64,000 nt of DNA from Isoetes taiwanensis (lineage: Eukaryota; Streptophyta; Lycopodiopsida; Isoetales; Isoetaceae): NCBI GenBank assembly GCA_021234155.1, contig JAJEKV010000005.1, forward strand, positions 20,134,089 to 20,198,088. Direction: 5' to 3'. Position numbers and translations under genes: made by a program. Below are positions 1 through 11,114 of this stretch, piece by piece. The notes below the pieces were generated by a model. The model did no database searches. It was not told the origin of the DNA and worked only from the letters and a program-made list of their open reading frames with translations. Position 1 is the first letter of the stretch. Every line of letters starts with the position of its first letter.

Positions 1-2710
1 ACAATGGCGAAGAGATTGCCACAATAGTGCCGCACCGGGAGAAGATGCTCCATCCTGCGAGAATGCTCCAAATAAACTTAGAGACCAACACCTTACTATG
101 CGATTGCCAAATCCGGAATGGCCAAGCCCCCATCCTCCCGGCGGAACACTTCCACCAAGCCACTTTAACAACCGCCCCTTCATCATCCCGCCCCACACAA
201 AATTTGAACAATCTTATCCAAAGCACATATCTTTACCCTCGGGGGCTAACATCGCGAGATCTTTGTATACACATGAGTGCTACAAAAATCTTGACTTGGC
301 AATAGTGATCCCTACACGCCATGGACAACTTGCTACCCTTCCACCAATTGAGGTGTTTTACGCAGCCCACAAAATCTCATCCCACACCCTCCCCATGGAA
401 ACACCCCCTCAAAGGGAATACCCAACGACTTAGTACACACATTACACGGAAGCACCTTCCAAGGGAATAGAGCCAAACAAGGGGGCCGGAGTCAACTGGG
501 CCCATAATGCGGAGCATTTACCCCAATTCGGAAGAATGCACGAGGCCAAGGAGAAAAGTATCCAGCAAACCCTTCACATTCCATAAATTCCTCTCTTACG
601 CCACCAAGAGAAAAAAGTGTCATCGTGGCCCCGTTAATAATCACTGGCGACTACCATCCCCGCATCCAAGCCCATCCACCACCCCTCCTCCTCCCTTTGC
701 CAAAAAAACAAGCGAGGCGGTGCCTCCGCCACAATCGTAAACAAAAATGGTGCCAAAGGGCACCCACGCACCCCCTGCCTAAGGAGAAAAAAGGCGGAGG
801 GTTCACCACGACACACCACCGTGGCCCGTGGCTGACATGCGGCTTCATGGCTCTCTCGTAAAGCATGGACCCGCATTAACGCTAACATCATGGCGGACAA
901 GAACTCCCAACGGACACTATCATAAGCTTTAGCAAAGTCAAGCTTAAGATAGGCAATGCCTTGACCTGTTCTCCTGGCCCAATAAAGGCCCTCATAAGGC
1001 TGCTTGCGACAACATTAGTCAAAATGTTCCTCCCGGGGAACAAACCCGGTGCACCTTACTAATGGAAGAAGTCAACATCGGCTTCAACTTCTCGGCGGGG
1101 CTTTTACTTAATAATCTTGTACCTGAGGACAACAAGGATATAGGCCTCCAATCATTAATAGTAGAAGGCTGCTTAACCTTAGGAATCAAAGAAATGCATG
1201 CGGTATTCAAGATCCTATCCATGTGAGAAGAAGCTGCGGCAACTCAAGATACACACGGTACCGGACTCACCAGCCCACTCCCAATAAGTCTGAAAAGAAC
1301 TCCACGGGGATGCCATCCAGCCCGGGACATTTATCCTTGGCCATGCACATACATGCCTCAGCTAAATCCTCTGGAGAGCTCCGCTCCAAGCTCTCACATT
1401 GGTGAGGCAAAATAGATGGTTTAACGACCCCAAAACAAGCTCCCGCATCTCCTCCTCATAGGGAAGAGTGCATTTAGCGCAAAAAAAACCGAGAAATGAG
1501 CATGCACATACCTCTACAACTTCAGCGGGATCCTCCAAAGTCCGCCATCGCAAAAAGCAAGGGGCGCCATAGATGCCGATATCGCCCCACGCCTAGCTGC
1601 TCACGAAGAACACCGGCGAACTTGTATCCCCTCCTTTCAAACAGGTAAGGGCTGCCTTCACACGCCTCATGCACTTTAACCTGCTCCAAAGCAACAATAC
1701 TGTTTTTAACAACACCGTGCATTCTCCCTAATGCCATCGGAAGGTCGCAAAATCTTCTCAACTCCTCGATAAAGACTATGCAACTCCCCGCTCCTGCCGC
1801 ACACGCCGCCTACCAAAGACCTTAGCAAAGCGCTTCACCACGGCCAACGGTCACCATACCGGACATACCCTTGATGAAAAGGTATCAAGCCACAACTCCC
1901 GGCATTTGGGCGAAAATCCGCATCGCCCGGCCGGGTGTTCAAACGGAACACCCGTCCGAGAAGGCCGAGAGGCAACCGCACCGACCGGACAAACCCTGAG
2001 GGTAATGATCAGAAATGGAGGTAGACGAGAATGTTACTCCACCCCAAGCAAAAGAGGGCACACCATCAATGCGCATGGGGAAGCATAGCACTGGTCATGC
2101 CTAGCATACGCCCGCCCGCACCAATGCGCCTATTACAATAGGTGAAAGACAAGTCCCCGGAGACCTCAACCAAGGCCAAATCACGCAACAAAGCGAGACC
2201 ACGGTCCCTCTCAAATCCACCACACAGGTTGGGTGCGAACCGAGGCGATCTTCTACTTCGCTCTACCATATTGAAATCCCCTAACAACAACCAAGCAACC
2301 TGCAACCCACCAAGGGCTCGCAACTTATTAGGTTGTGGCCCACAAAGCACCCCGCGAGAAGGCTGATTAGGGGCATAAACATTAACAATCCCCACTCTTG
2401 CCCGCCCTCCAACCACTTAATTATTGCCCACCAGACCAAACACGTGCAGCTGCGAGTATGTGACACGCACATCCATCTTCCAAGCAATAAGAGTACCCCC
2501 CGCTAGTCCGCCCGGAAAAGAAGAAGCAATAAAGCCAAAAAACGCCTACCAACCATATTCATGAGCCCTGGACATATCACCCCTGTGACACTTATGCTCC
2601 TGAATGCAAACAATATCGGGGGCCTTAGCGCCGAAGTGCCAAAAAAACGGGCCCTCTTACTACTAGAGGACCGCACCCCGCACATTCCAAGCGAGGATCG
2701 ACCTATTCAT
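1..2710 (-). pseudogene. LINE ORF2: AP-type endonuclease, reverse transcriptase and C-terminal domain
   Basis: Translated on the minus strand with frame changes. The endonuclease starts near 2700 with ILAWNVRG and has PDIVCIQEHK near 2600. VNVYAPN and LLGDFNMVE, the exonuclease-endonuclease-phosphatase fold motifs, follow at 2290-2400. The RT part reads ISLIPKVKQP...DWRPISLLSSG (1220-1110) and then RQGVRGCPLAPFLFTIVAEA (about 790-700), the usual RT block before the YxDD motif. Between 330 and 1 the segment VKVAWWKC...FRIWQSHSKVLVSKFIW matches the conserved C-terminal LINE region. ORF2 normally nicks target DNA and copies LINE RNA at the nick. Many stops mean it cannot do so here. Confidence 0.85.
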
Positions 2711-2832
2711 CCCGGAGGAGAAGTGTCCAGCCCCACATGCCTACCCCCACCCGGGCCATCAGCCCACTCCACGCGAGTCGGCATCTAGAGCCCGGAGGGA
2801 TTAATCACGAAATGTGACCCACGGCCGCTCAC

Positions 2833-2966
2833 GTGATATTCCACTTCCAACACGTGTTGGAAGTCCCCGTGCACCTCCACGAGTCATGGGCCACAACTTC
2901 GTGATATTCCACTTCCAACACGTGTTGGAAGTCCCCGAGCACCTCCATAGAGTCATGGGCCACACT
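2833..2966. repeat. Tandem duplication (68-bp period) carrying a 22-bp palindrome with a G-box core
   Basis: Two copies start at 2833 and 2901. Each contains a perfect 22-bp palindrome centred on CACGTG (2843-2864 and 2911-2932), with arms ACTTCCAACA and TGTTGGAAGT. It lies between the ORF1-like and endonuclease parts of the LINE. Confidence 0.9.
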
Positions 2967-3039
2967 AGTCTCTACCTCCAACCGGGTTGCTCCAGCCACC
3001 TCATGCTTTCGGCCCACATACTGCTTCTTGGGACATCCC

Positions 3040-4560
3040 GGCCGGGATCACCCGACCCCTACCACAACCCCGTCCTCGGATCTAGCCACAACCAAATCAT
3101 CCAGGCCCTCCCCGAGCCACCGTCCCCTAGCCCCGCCATCAAAGGGGCCCGGCAAGCAAGCCTGCCCGGCCTGGATCCCACACCACCTCTCCCAACCACA
3201 CCACCTGGTCCAACTCCACTCCTTTGCACCACGGAGTCCCTGCACTTTTGTGACCTCGAGGAACCGAGGAATCCCAGGCCCTGCATCAACACACGCAACC
3301 CCTACCACATCACAAGCACCAGCCGGACTAGCGGGATCATCAACAAGGGTCAAATGGTAGCACAATAGATGGAAACATCCAGCCGGGATCTCGAGCCATT
3401 CAAAAGCTTCAATCGAAAAGAAAATGCCAGGGGACCACTCACGCCTTTGGAAGAGAAGTGGGCCGCAGTACCAAAAGCAGAGCAACACATGATCTTGGGG
3501 ACTGCACAATAGAATGAGCCAAATATATACCCGGGCCATTGGCCATAGAAACCAAGAAATCGGGCACCATCGGTCGGGAGGAAGATCCTGAATGCGGAAC
3601 CAACACGGGATTTTAACCGCTGTCAAAGAACTGGTGGACATTGCTGGAGTATAATCTTGATACAACACATATGAATCACCCAGCGTATCCACCCCTCGAC
3701 TAACCAATTGTCGCCCGAAGACTCGACCTCAAACATGATTAGGAAGAAATTATTTGGTAAAATTTGAGAGGCCGATACTGGCAAAACCAATCCGCCTCGG
3801 ATGTCCAAAAAAGCCAAGAGCTAAACCTCCTCGTGTCCAATATGTAACCCGTGAAATAGCCCAACACGCAAATGAAACTAGATTCTCAATGGTCTGAACA
3901 TGCACGGTATGATCAATATCTATCCATGGTCTCTGGAAGAGTCACACGCAAGTCAACAGTGATGATCCTCCACAAACTTGAGCTTCTTGAACACGGGCGG
4001 TTCTACACTCCCAGGAGCCTTGCGCTTAATCAATCCCGAAAACCCGGCGAGTGATGCGAAAGCGGTGTCATTGCTCCACCATCATGCGGCGCCTACAGAT
4101 TTGGGGCTGCCGCCACAGCACCCCGAGGAGGTATCGAGGCACCCGGGGAGACACATCGGCTACATGCACCCTAGAGAGGGCATCACCAGCAAAGTGATCC
4201 CTTCCCAAGCACAAAGGGCGGAGGGCATCCGCGGATCCGGTTTTTCAAAGGGGCATGCTTGATGGAATCAAGGCCGGAGTCTCCAAAACACAATCTACTT
4301 GGGTCTCGAATTATATTGAGAGGAAGAGCAATCCACATACCTCTCAAACAGAAGGGGATTCAAGAGCTCCCTCATATCTGCCACCAATTGCATGCCACTT
4401 CCTACAGCCCGCGCCTCTTCATGCATGCTGAGACCCGCACCCTTCCCCTTTACTGGAGGATTCTTTCTCCTCGCCATCTCCCTTGGCTTCAGCCCCAAGC
4501 CATGAGGCTCAATCGAGCCCCCATCAGCCTGTCTGGCAGGAGCCATGTCATCCGGACCAG
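3040..4560 (-). pseudogene. LINE ORF1-like (DUF4283-type nucleic-acid-binding) remnant
   Basis: The minus strand from about 4560 reads MAPARQADGGSIEPHG. At 3817-3620 comes LPNNFFLIMFEVESSGDNW, and near 3600 IPCWFRIQDLPPDRW. That order (a NxFLFxF-like strand, then a PxWVRLxxLP-like strand) is typical of the DUF4283 domain at the N-terminus of plant LINE ORF1 proteins, which bind the element's RNA. I see no clear CCHC knuckle. Frames change several times. The position upstream of the endonuclease on the same strand supports the call; similarity alone is moderate. Confidence 0.55.
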
Positions 4561-4782
4561 TCTGGAAATCAGCTGTTTGCAGCAACAAATCACATGCAAA
4601 ACAGCTGATGCTATACACCGCTGGAAAGAGCTCAGAGCAAGCTTTCCAACGAGCCCAAGCACGCCAAAATCCGACACCAGATAAGAGAGATATCACCGAT
4701 CAAAGTTTTGCCGTCAGAACCCTAGCTCCAGGCGCCTAAGAAGCTTATTAACAGTGATGACTTCGAGCAAGTCCCTCTAGAA

Positions 4783-5288
4783 TCGAATACTAATCTATCC
4801 TCGTCCACACTTAGAAGATATGATGAATGAGGCGTTCAGATTGTTTCGAGTTGCCATCTGGTCCTCAATGGAACGCATAAATGTTGATGAAGTACTTAGG
4901 GTATTACCAGGCATGAATCGAGACTTTGTGACGATTTGGGACCAAAGTAAGTGTATAAAGTTTCCACATCCAAGGCAAACCGGTCTTCGTGAAACATCTT
5001 GGTACTATGATGGATCAAACGGCATTCAAAAAAAGAGGACATCATAATAGTAGATGATGATGCTCTTAAGTGCTTTTATAATCTAGGTCGGCTCTAAATC
5101 CACCAACTTATACTCCACAAGATTACTCAACAGGATGAGTTTCTAGTACTATTCATGTCCATCATGAGTGGCAACCACGGTAAAAAAGATGTCGGATGTT
5201 GTCAAAACGCATCGAAACTAGATCGGACTAAGGAGATGGATCCCTATCTTGAGAGTTATTTGACAAAGAAAGGACTAGTCCCTACATG
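4783..5288 (+). pseudogene. FCP1-like (NIF/HAD-type) phosphatase domain remnant
   Basis: Reading starts at RILIYPRPHLEDMM (4783), continues FRVAIWSSMERIN and NRDFVTIWDQSKC (4850-4960), and after a frameshift near 5040 gives IIIVDDDALKCF, followed by an in-frame stop. The tail MDPYLESYLTKKGLVPT ends at about 5288. The order RP..eFL, VAIWSS, IWDQ, IVDD is that of plant FCP1-homology proteins. The N-terminal catalytic DxDx(T/V) segment is absent. A related copy lies at 23,302-23,996. It cannot encode a working enzyme. Family call is good; parent gene unknown. Confidence 0.75.
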
Positions 5289-6193
5289 ATGTAATCTTCA
5301 TATCAAGTGAATACAATGTAAAAAGTGTTCTCTGTATATTGATGTGTTGTTATCTACAAATGCTAATCAAACACCACATTCTTCTCACTAAAACAAGAAA
5401 ATGTTAAACCACTCAGTACTACAATGCAAAAATTTGCAACAATGCAAAACAACATGTCACACAACAAAACACTATATTGAGAAAAGGGTATGTAAAAGTG
5501 GCGTGCTTTTGGAACAGACATAAATCCAATTTAAATGAATGATGGTTTGTACATGTTTGCGATTTTTTGTATTCATTTCTTGAGAAGTCCTGTACATGTT
5601 TGCGATTTTTTTTCCCCTATTTTTTCTTTCCTTTTTGTTAGAGAAATGCTTTGTGTTGTTGGACCTTAGAGAGATTTAACTAGAAGGTTATTTACCTATG
5701 TTATGAAGAAATGAGGAACTAAGACCTTCATAAAGTAGAAAACAAGTTGTCTCCAGTGAGTAAGAACTGCAAATGTTATTTAGCACACTGCATGTCATAA
5801 GGGGCAGAAACAAGCAACAAGGTTGTGGAAATCTGTTGGCATTTGAGAGGGAAAACTTAACATCAACAATCTATTAGTTGAAAATTTCCAGAGTGAGGTG
5901 CAATTCTGACTATACAGGGCATTATTTTAACTTCTATGAAATCTGTTTTGGGTTAACTTTGAGCATTGTGTTTGGGCAATTGGTGGCAGGGGGTTCAATT
6001 CCCCTCGGTAGGCAAACGCTTTATCTAAACCGTATTTCCAAAGGCACATTGATGACCCATTCTAAGGTGGTCTTAAATTATACAACCCTTATCCCCGAGG
6101 AATTTTGCTTTTTATATAAGATGGGAATAATATGATTCTCAAAAGAACTTGGCCACTCCTCTTTAGTTCTATAAGTTCACCAATTTTTTTTTT
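5289..6193. other. No gene recognised
   Basis: AT-rich sequence. An open frame at 5878-6135 has no family features. Nothing else seen. Confidence 0.5.
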
Positions 6194-8430
6194 ATGAATC
6201 ACCTACATTTTTGGTTAAGACCTAGCTCATATAAAGGATTCTTTTCAAAGTATTGCAACATATCTGGCCGTATCTGTGCTTATAGGCTGGTGCATGACTG
6301 CATCCATCAGAAAGACTTGGATTCAGGGAAGCTCCTTCACTCTTTGATGATTCAAAACTGTCGTGATTCTGCTCCCTTCTTAGCCAACCATCTCATTCGT
6401 CTTTTAATGGATTGAAGCGAATAATGCATTAAACATGCTTTCAAATCCAGATCGTTATTCATGGAATGCAATTATTTATGCTCATGCCAAGCCCAAAGAT
6501 GGTGAGAGTTGTTTTTACAGTTGTATTATGAAATGCAAATTGCAGGCATTTCCACAGACAAATTCATGTTTTTGACTCTCTTGAGAGCTTGCAACAGCTT
6601 GCCTAGCATGTCGTTCATGGGCAAATATTTGGCACTTATCTCCAATCTGACCTTGTTGTGGAGAATTCTTTGATTAATATGTATGCCAATGTGGAACTCG
6701 GAAGAAGCGAGAGAGGGCGGTCAACATTTCTAAAAGCCCCAATGTGATATCATGGAATGCAATAATTGCAGGATTTGCTCAGCATGATCAAGACCACCTT
6801 GCACTAAGTTGTTTTACACATCATGGAATGCAATAATTGATAATTGCCGGATTTTCTCGGCATGATCAAGGCCACCTTGCACTAAGTTGTTTTATATATG
6901 CAGCTTATTAATGGATCCATGAGCAGTCTGAATGGAGATGACATTTCCTATACCCCACGAGGTCAATATGGAAAATACACTTATTGATGTATATGTTGAA
7001 TGGGGTAGCTTAAAGAGAAGACAATCGGGGTCTTTAAAAATTTGCAAAATAGAAAGGATGTAGTGTCTTGGGGAATAATGGTATAAGGATATGTTGAAAA
7101 TCTTTGAGGATAAATTGGCAATTGGAATGTCTTGAGGGGATGCATAAAGAAGGAAAGAGCCCAATAATGTTACATTCATTATGACCTTGAAAGCATGTGA
7201 CACGAATTGGATTCTGAAGGGCAAGTGCACTTATGAAACAGGTTAGTGTAGGCACCAGTCCGGACTTAGCAACCTGGAAGAACACTTGTTGACATGTATA
7301 CTAATTGTGGGCACTTGCGAGGAGGCATATGGAGTCTTTTTCTGATTAAAAAATTGTAATGTTGTGTCATGGAACACTTAATGATTGCGGGCTATATTCA
7401 ACATGAACAAGACCATTTTGCTTAGAGTCGCGTCAAAAAGATGTAATATGATGGTATAAAGCCCGACAAAGTAACACACCTAAGTGTCCTGAAAGCATGT
7501 GGGAGCATTGGTAGCATAGAGAAGTGCTACTGCTTTCATGAAGGTATTATTGAGATTGGGCTATAATATGATAATGATGTGGGGAGTACAGCTGTTGACA
7601 TGTATGTCAAATGTAAGAACCTGGACGTGGCATACAAAGCTTTTCAAACATTGCCAAATAGAAACCTTATGACTTGGAATGCAATAATTCTTTGGATATG
7701 CTCAAAATGGCGAAGGCCTTCTTGCTTTGGATTGCTTTGAAAGCATGCAAAAGGAAGGCACAGATCCAAATGAATGCACGTTCTCAAGCATTTTAAAAGC
7801 ACGCAGCAATGTAGCAGCAATAAACCTAGGCAGGGGCATCCACAAGACCATCATTAGAAGTGGACTTTGGCACGATGCTCTGTGAAGACACTCTTATTGA
7901 TATGTATGTCAATTTGAGTTCGATCTTTGATAGAATGCATAACAAAAATCTAGTGTCATGAAATTCAATGGTTGTTGGATATGGTCACATAAAAAGCTGG
8001 AATGGCGATGCAAAGGCTTTGAAGACATGTATCTATGTGGTCTTATTTCAAATGGGGCGACATATATGGTGGTATACTTACATTGTGTCAAGTGGGTTTT
8101 GTCAATGAAGCCCTTTGGTACTTTTCGGACTATGAAAAAATGCGGTTGATTAACTCCTGATATCGTCATATTACCCCGAATGGTGGACGCTTTGGGTCAT
8201 CTGGGACTTTTGATAAAGCCAAAGACTTAATCAGGAAGGGTGCCCAACCAGATACTTACTTGTGGATGACATTGCTTTGTGCTTGCAGATTGCATTATAG
8301 TGTGGACCTGGGAAAGCTCCTTCCTATGTAGATCCTTCTCATGCTCCGGCATATGTGCTTATGTCAAATATTTATGCTGGCATTCATCTAGGTAGATGTG
8401 TAGGAAAGTGCCAAACAACCTAAACAATAT
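6194..8430 (+). pseudogene. PPR (pentatricopeptide repeat) gene, PLS/E type, heavily frameshifted
   Basis: PPR motifs appear in all three frames: DLDSGKLLHSLMI (about 6310), ISWNAIIAGFAQHDQDH (6750-6800), LKACGSIGSIEK (7490-7520), VDMYVKCKNLDVAYKAF (7595-7650) and NLMTWNAII (7660-7690). The end reads PDTYLWMTLLCACRLHYSVDLGK (8250-8310) followed by DPSHAPAYVLMSNIYAG, the E motif that follows the repeats in organellar RNA-editing PPR proteins. Such proteins bind organellar RNA, with each repeat reading about one base. I see no DYW domain. Many frameshifts and an internal duplication (6751-6899) show it is dead. Confidence 0.85.
6751..6899. repeat. 71-bp tandem duplication inside the PPR pseudogene
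   Basis: Copies start at 6751 and 6822 (both CATGGAATGCAATAATTG) and run through the same PPR helix region with a few substitutions, so the duplication followed or accompanied decay. Confidence 0.85.
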
Positions 8431-8689
8431 ATATGGTTGTCAGTTCCATATTATAAATATACTGAACAATCCAAGGTCTCGATGAGCCAAATATGCTTGC
8501 AAAGATAGAATTCCCAATTTTAATATAAATGATACAGAACTATATCCAAAATGACAATGTTCTAAAATAAGAATTTTGATTGATTATAAAAATATAACTT
8601 TCAAATATGATTTAAGCCACCTCAACCTCCGGCCACGGAGGGCAACCCTCCGTGCGCAGCACCTTATTTTTATAACATGTTTTAGGGAA

Positions 8690-9590
8690 ATATGGTCTAT
8701 GGTTACATGAATTATCATTTGTACATCCATATCAAATCCCCCTGGAACCCCCTGTTATTGTGCTATATATTCTTCTCTTATATTTCTCTCAAATCTTCTA
8801 GTTCTAACATCCTTTCTGTTAGGAGACACTCTGATGTTCTCAATCCAAAAATTTTGAACCTTTTGTATCTGTTCATCTAGAATTGCATCGAATCTTTTGG
8901 CCCTCTTGCAAGAAACCCATTTTTCACGATTGTAATCGATCTTTGCTCTCTTGCTTTTCACTTTTTGCAGGTTTCTTAGATGAACATCTGTTATGAATTT
9001 GCATGGCATGGTATAGATATTGCAAGACAACTATTCTTGGTTTTTAGGCAGTCATTGTTGTTAGAGAGTTTCACAGCCTATATAGAGTCCCTGAGGCTCC
9101 TCATGACAATAACCTTGGCTTCTAAATCCTTTAATTTGTCACCTATAAATTTTCTCAATATTTTATCGCTCAAAAATTCAAGTAAAATCTCCATCTTCAT
9201 GCCACGCTCATTTTTTTTGGTCTGTTTGTGGAAAGATGTTAACAAATTAAGGACAATATGACATTTAGTGCTTGCACTTCTTGATGAAAGGCCAAGTGAT
9301 AAATTTCATTACCAATTAGGAAAAAAAGTATAATAAGATGAGAGACCAGTTTAAAACTCAATGGGAGAAAATGTCTCTTTGTGAAAGGCTACATGTACAT
9401 CTCAAAATCTCATTTAGTATGACTCCCCTCTAACTTACCCATGATTGCTGAAGATTGCTTATTTTCTATCTTCTTGCGTGTAACAATTCTCCAACCATCA
9501 CCATGCTTCATTACAGTCTTAGGAATCTGTAGAAAAGACTGAAATATAAAGCAAGATATCATAGATGGAGCCACAATAGCTCCCATTACG
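8690..9590 (-). pseudogene. N-terminal fragment of a transposon protein related to the one at 26.7-27.4 kb
   Basis: The minus strand gives KRAKRFDAILDEQIQKVQNF, then WIENIRVSPNRKDVRTRR (about 8905-8790). The nested transposon at 26.8 kb has the same segment as KVDALSDEAIGKIKNFWDEN followed by TRISPYKKH. The shared pattern is D-A-x-x-D/S-E-x-I-x-K-x-x-N-F-W-x-E-N-x-R-x-SP. A lysine-rich, coiled-coil-like part precedes it (9260-9030). No zinc-binding or DFAE catalytic-like part follows, so this is a truncated relative. Confidence 0.6.
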
Positions 9591-11110
9591 TCTCAATGAA
9601 CTGTCACTTCCTGATCTAGATTTAAAAATAATAATTTTCTCACGTCCATATCACTTGAGACATTGTCACACATACTGGATGGCACAATATCAAGAGGAGG
9701 CTCTTGAGATGGAAGAGCAGGTACGGCAATGGGAGATGAAGCTGTAGCAGGAGGTACCATACTTGAGGAGGGAAAAGTGGACAAATTAGTACTAGGAGCA
9801 TTTGTAAAAGAAGAAATTATAGGATATTCAACCCTAAATAAGAGAGTCATAGAACATTTAGCTCTAGATGAGAAAACAATAGTTGACGTCTGAAGTAGCT
9901 GCATTGGCCCCTTTGGGACGAGGATTTTTTAATCCTAACTAGTAGTACGCTTATTGCATCTACTGTATTGGGCCCCGTTGGCATTTAATTTCCAAGGATG
10001 TTAACAATTCAATTCTCGAAGGCCCACCTTAGAAAAGTATTCAAGGTTGGACAGTTTGGAAAAGAACGACAGGTGGTTGAGATAAAAAAAACCACACCAA
10101 CATTGATCTATGTTGTCCATTTATTGGGTGATTAATGTCACCATTTTTAATATGAAACTCCTTCAACAGCCATGGAGAAAAAACTCTGTTATTTGGGGCC
10201 ACTTTCTTGTAATGCATTTTGTATGAGAATCACACACATTGTCTAGCATGTAAACATCTAAATGGGATTTCATTCGACAAAATTTGTCCTTTAATAGCAA
10301 CATGTATTCCAAAATATGCCAACCCTACACATGATGTAGGTTTTCAAAATCTATTGGACTTTGAACATAGCGTTTTGGGAAAGCAAAGCGTCTGGAGCAC
10401 ATATCTTTCTTTCGATTCAAAAACAATAGTGGCTTCTCCAAGAACGAAGAACTATAGAACTTTTAAAAAAATTGGAAGGTGGAGTCCGGACATGAGAATA
10501 CTTCAAAAAGGTCCGAAAACAGTGGTGCAAAATATGGAGGGTCCAGGCATGCACCTTCCAAAAGCGACAGCCACATTAGTCATGTCTCCACCTACACGTA
10601 CTTGCCTCCACACCAATTTGTACCACCTTATACAAACTAGGCATTTCACTATTTGAAAAAAGTTCAATATCTACTATGCTACGATGTACAAAAATAACCA
10701 TAAGAATATCTCCATTATATTCTTCTTGACTATTTCTATTTGCTTAAAGTTTATTATAAGGTATTTCTTATACTCCATTCGAATTTACTTTTTTCTTTGT
10801 TTGTAGTAATCGTGGAGAATCATGAACATTGGAGATTCTGCGGGATGGAATCACTAACCCATGACATTAAGCCAAGTGCTTAGGCGCTTGCTTGTATTTA
10901 CATTGGAGATTCTACGGGATGGAATCATTAACCAACCACTGAGATTGCGCCAAGTGCTTAGGTGCTTGCTTGTATTTATGGGTGATGCTACTTTCACATT
11001 CTTCTAAGTCATTAGTAGTTACACTAGGCAAATATTGCAATGCATGCACCACTTTAAGATTCCATTATTATATACATGGTGTGTACACGTGTCCAAAGAA
11101 ACACAACATT
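9591..11110. other. No gene recognised; contains a tandem duplication
   Basis: Open frames at 9593-9904 (minus, Ser/Pro-rich) and 10,219-10,656 (plus) match no family I know. The only clear structure is the 74-bp duplication at 10,826. Confidence 0.4.
10826..10978. repeat. 74-bp tandem duplication
   Basis: Copies start at 10,826 and 10,900, both with ACATTGGAGATTCT and ending in CTTAGG(C/T)GCTTGCTTGTATTTA. Upstream of no evident gene. Confidence 0.85.
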
Positions 11111-11114
11111 ATTT

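Larger units (their letters stand above)
1..4740 (-). mobile_element. Degenerate L1-like (non-LTR) retrotransposon, cut by the window edge
   Basis: On the minus strand the order is ORF1-like region (about 4560 to 3040), endonuclease (2700 to 2070), reverse transcriptase (about 1250 to 600) and the C-terminal LINE domain (330 to 1), as in plant L1-type LINEs. All parts contain stops and frameshifts, so this is an old dead copy. The region is visibly richer in G+C than the rest of the window. The 3' end lies beyond position 1. No target duplication can be checked. Confidence 0.85.

Noticed and set aside
3048-3707. 219-codon minus-strand frame as a membrane protein (hydrophobic WFLWPMARVYIWLILL)
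   Set aside because: Hydrophobicity comes from an off-frame reading of the LINE ORF1 region; in-frame pieces match DUF4283 better.
5878-6135. 85-codon plus-strand frame
   Set aside because: No motif, no neighbours, composition like random AT-rich DNA.
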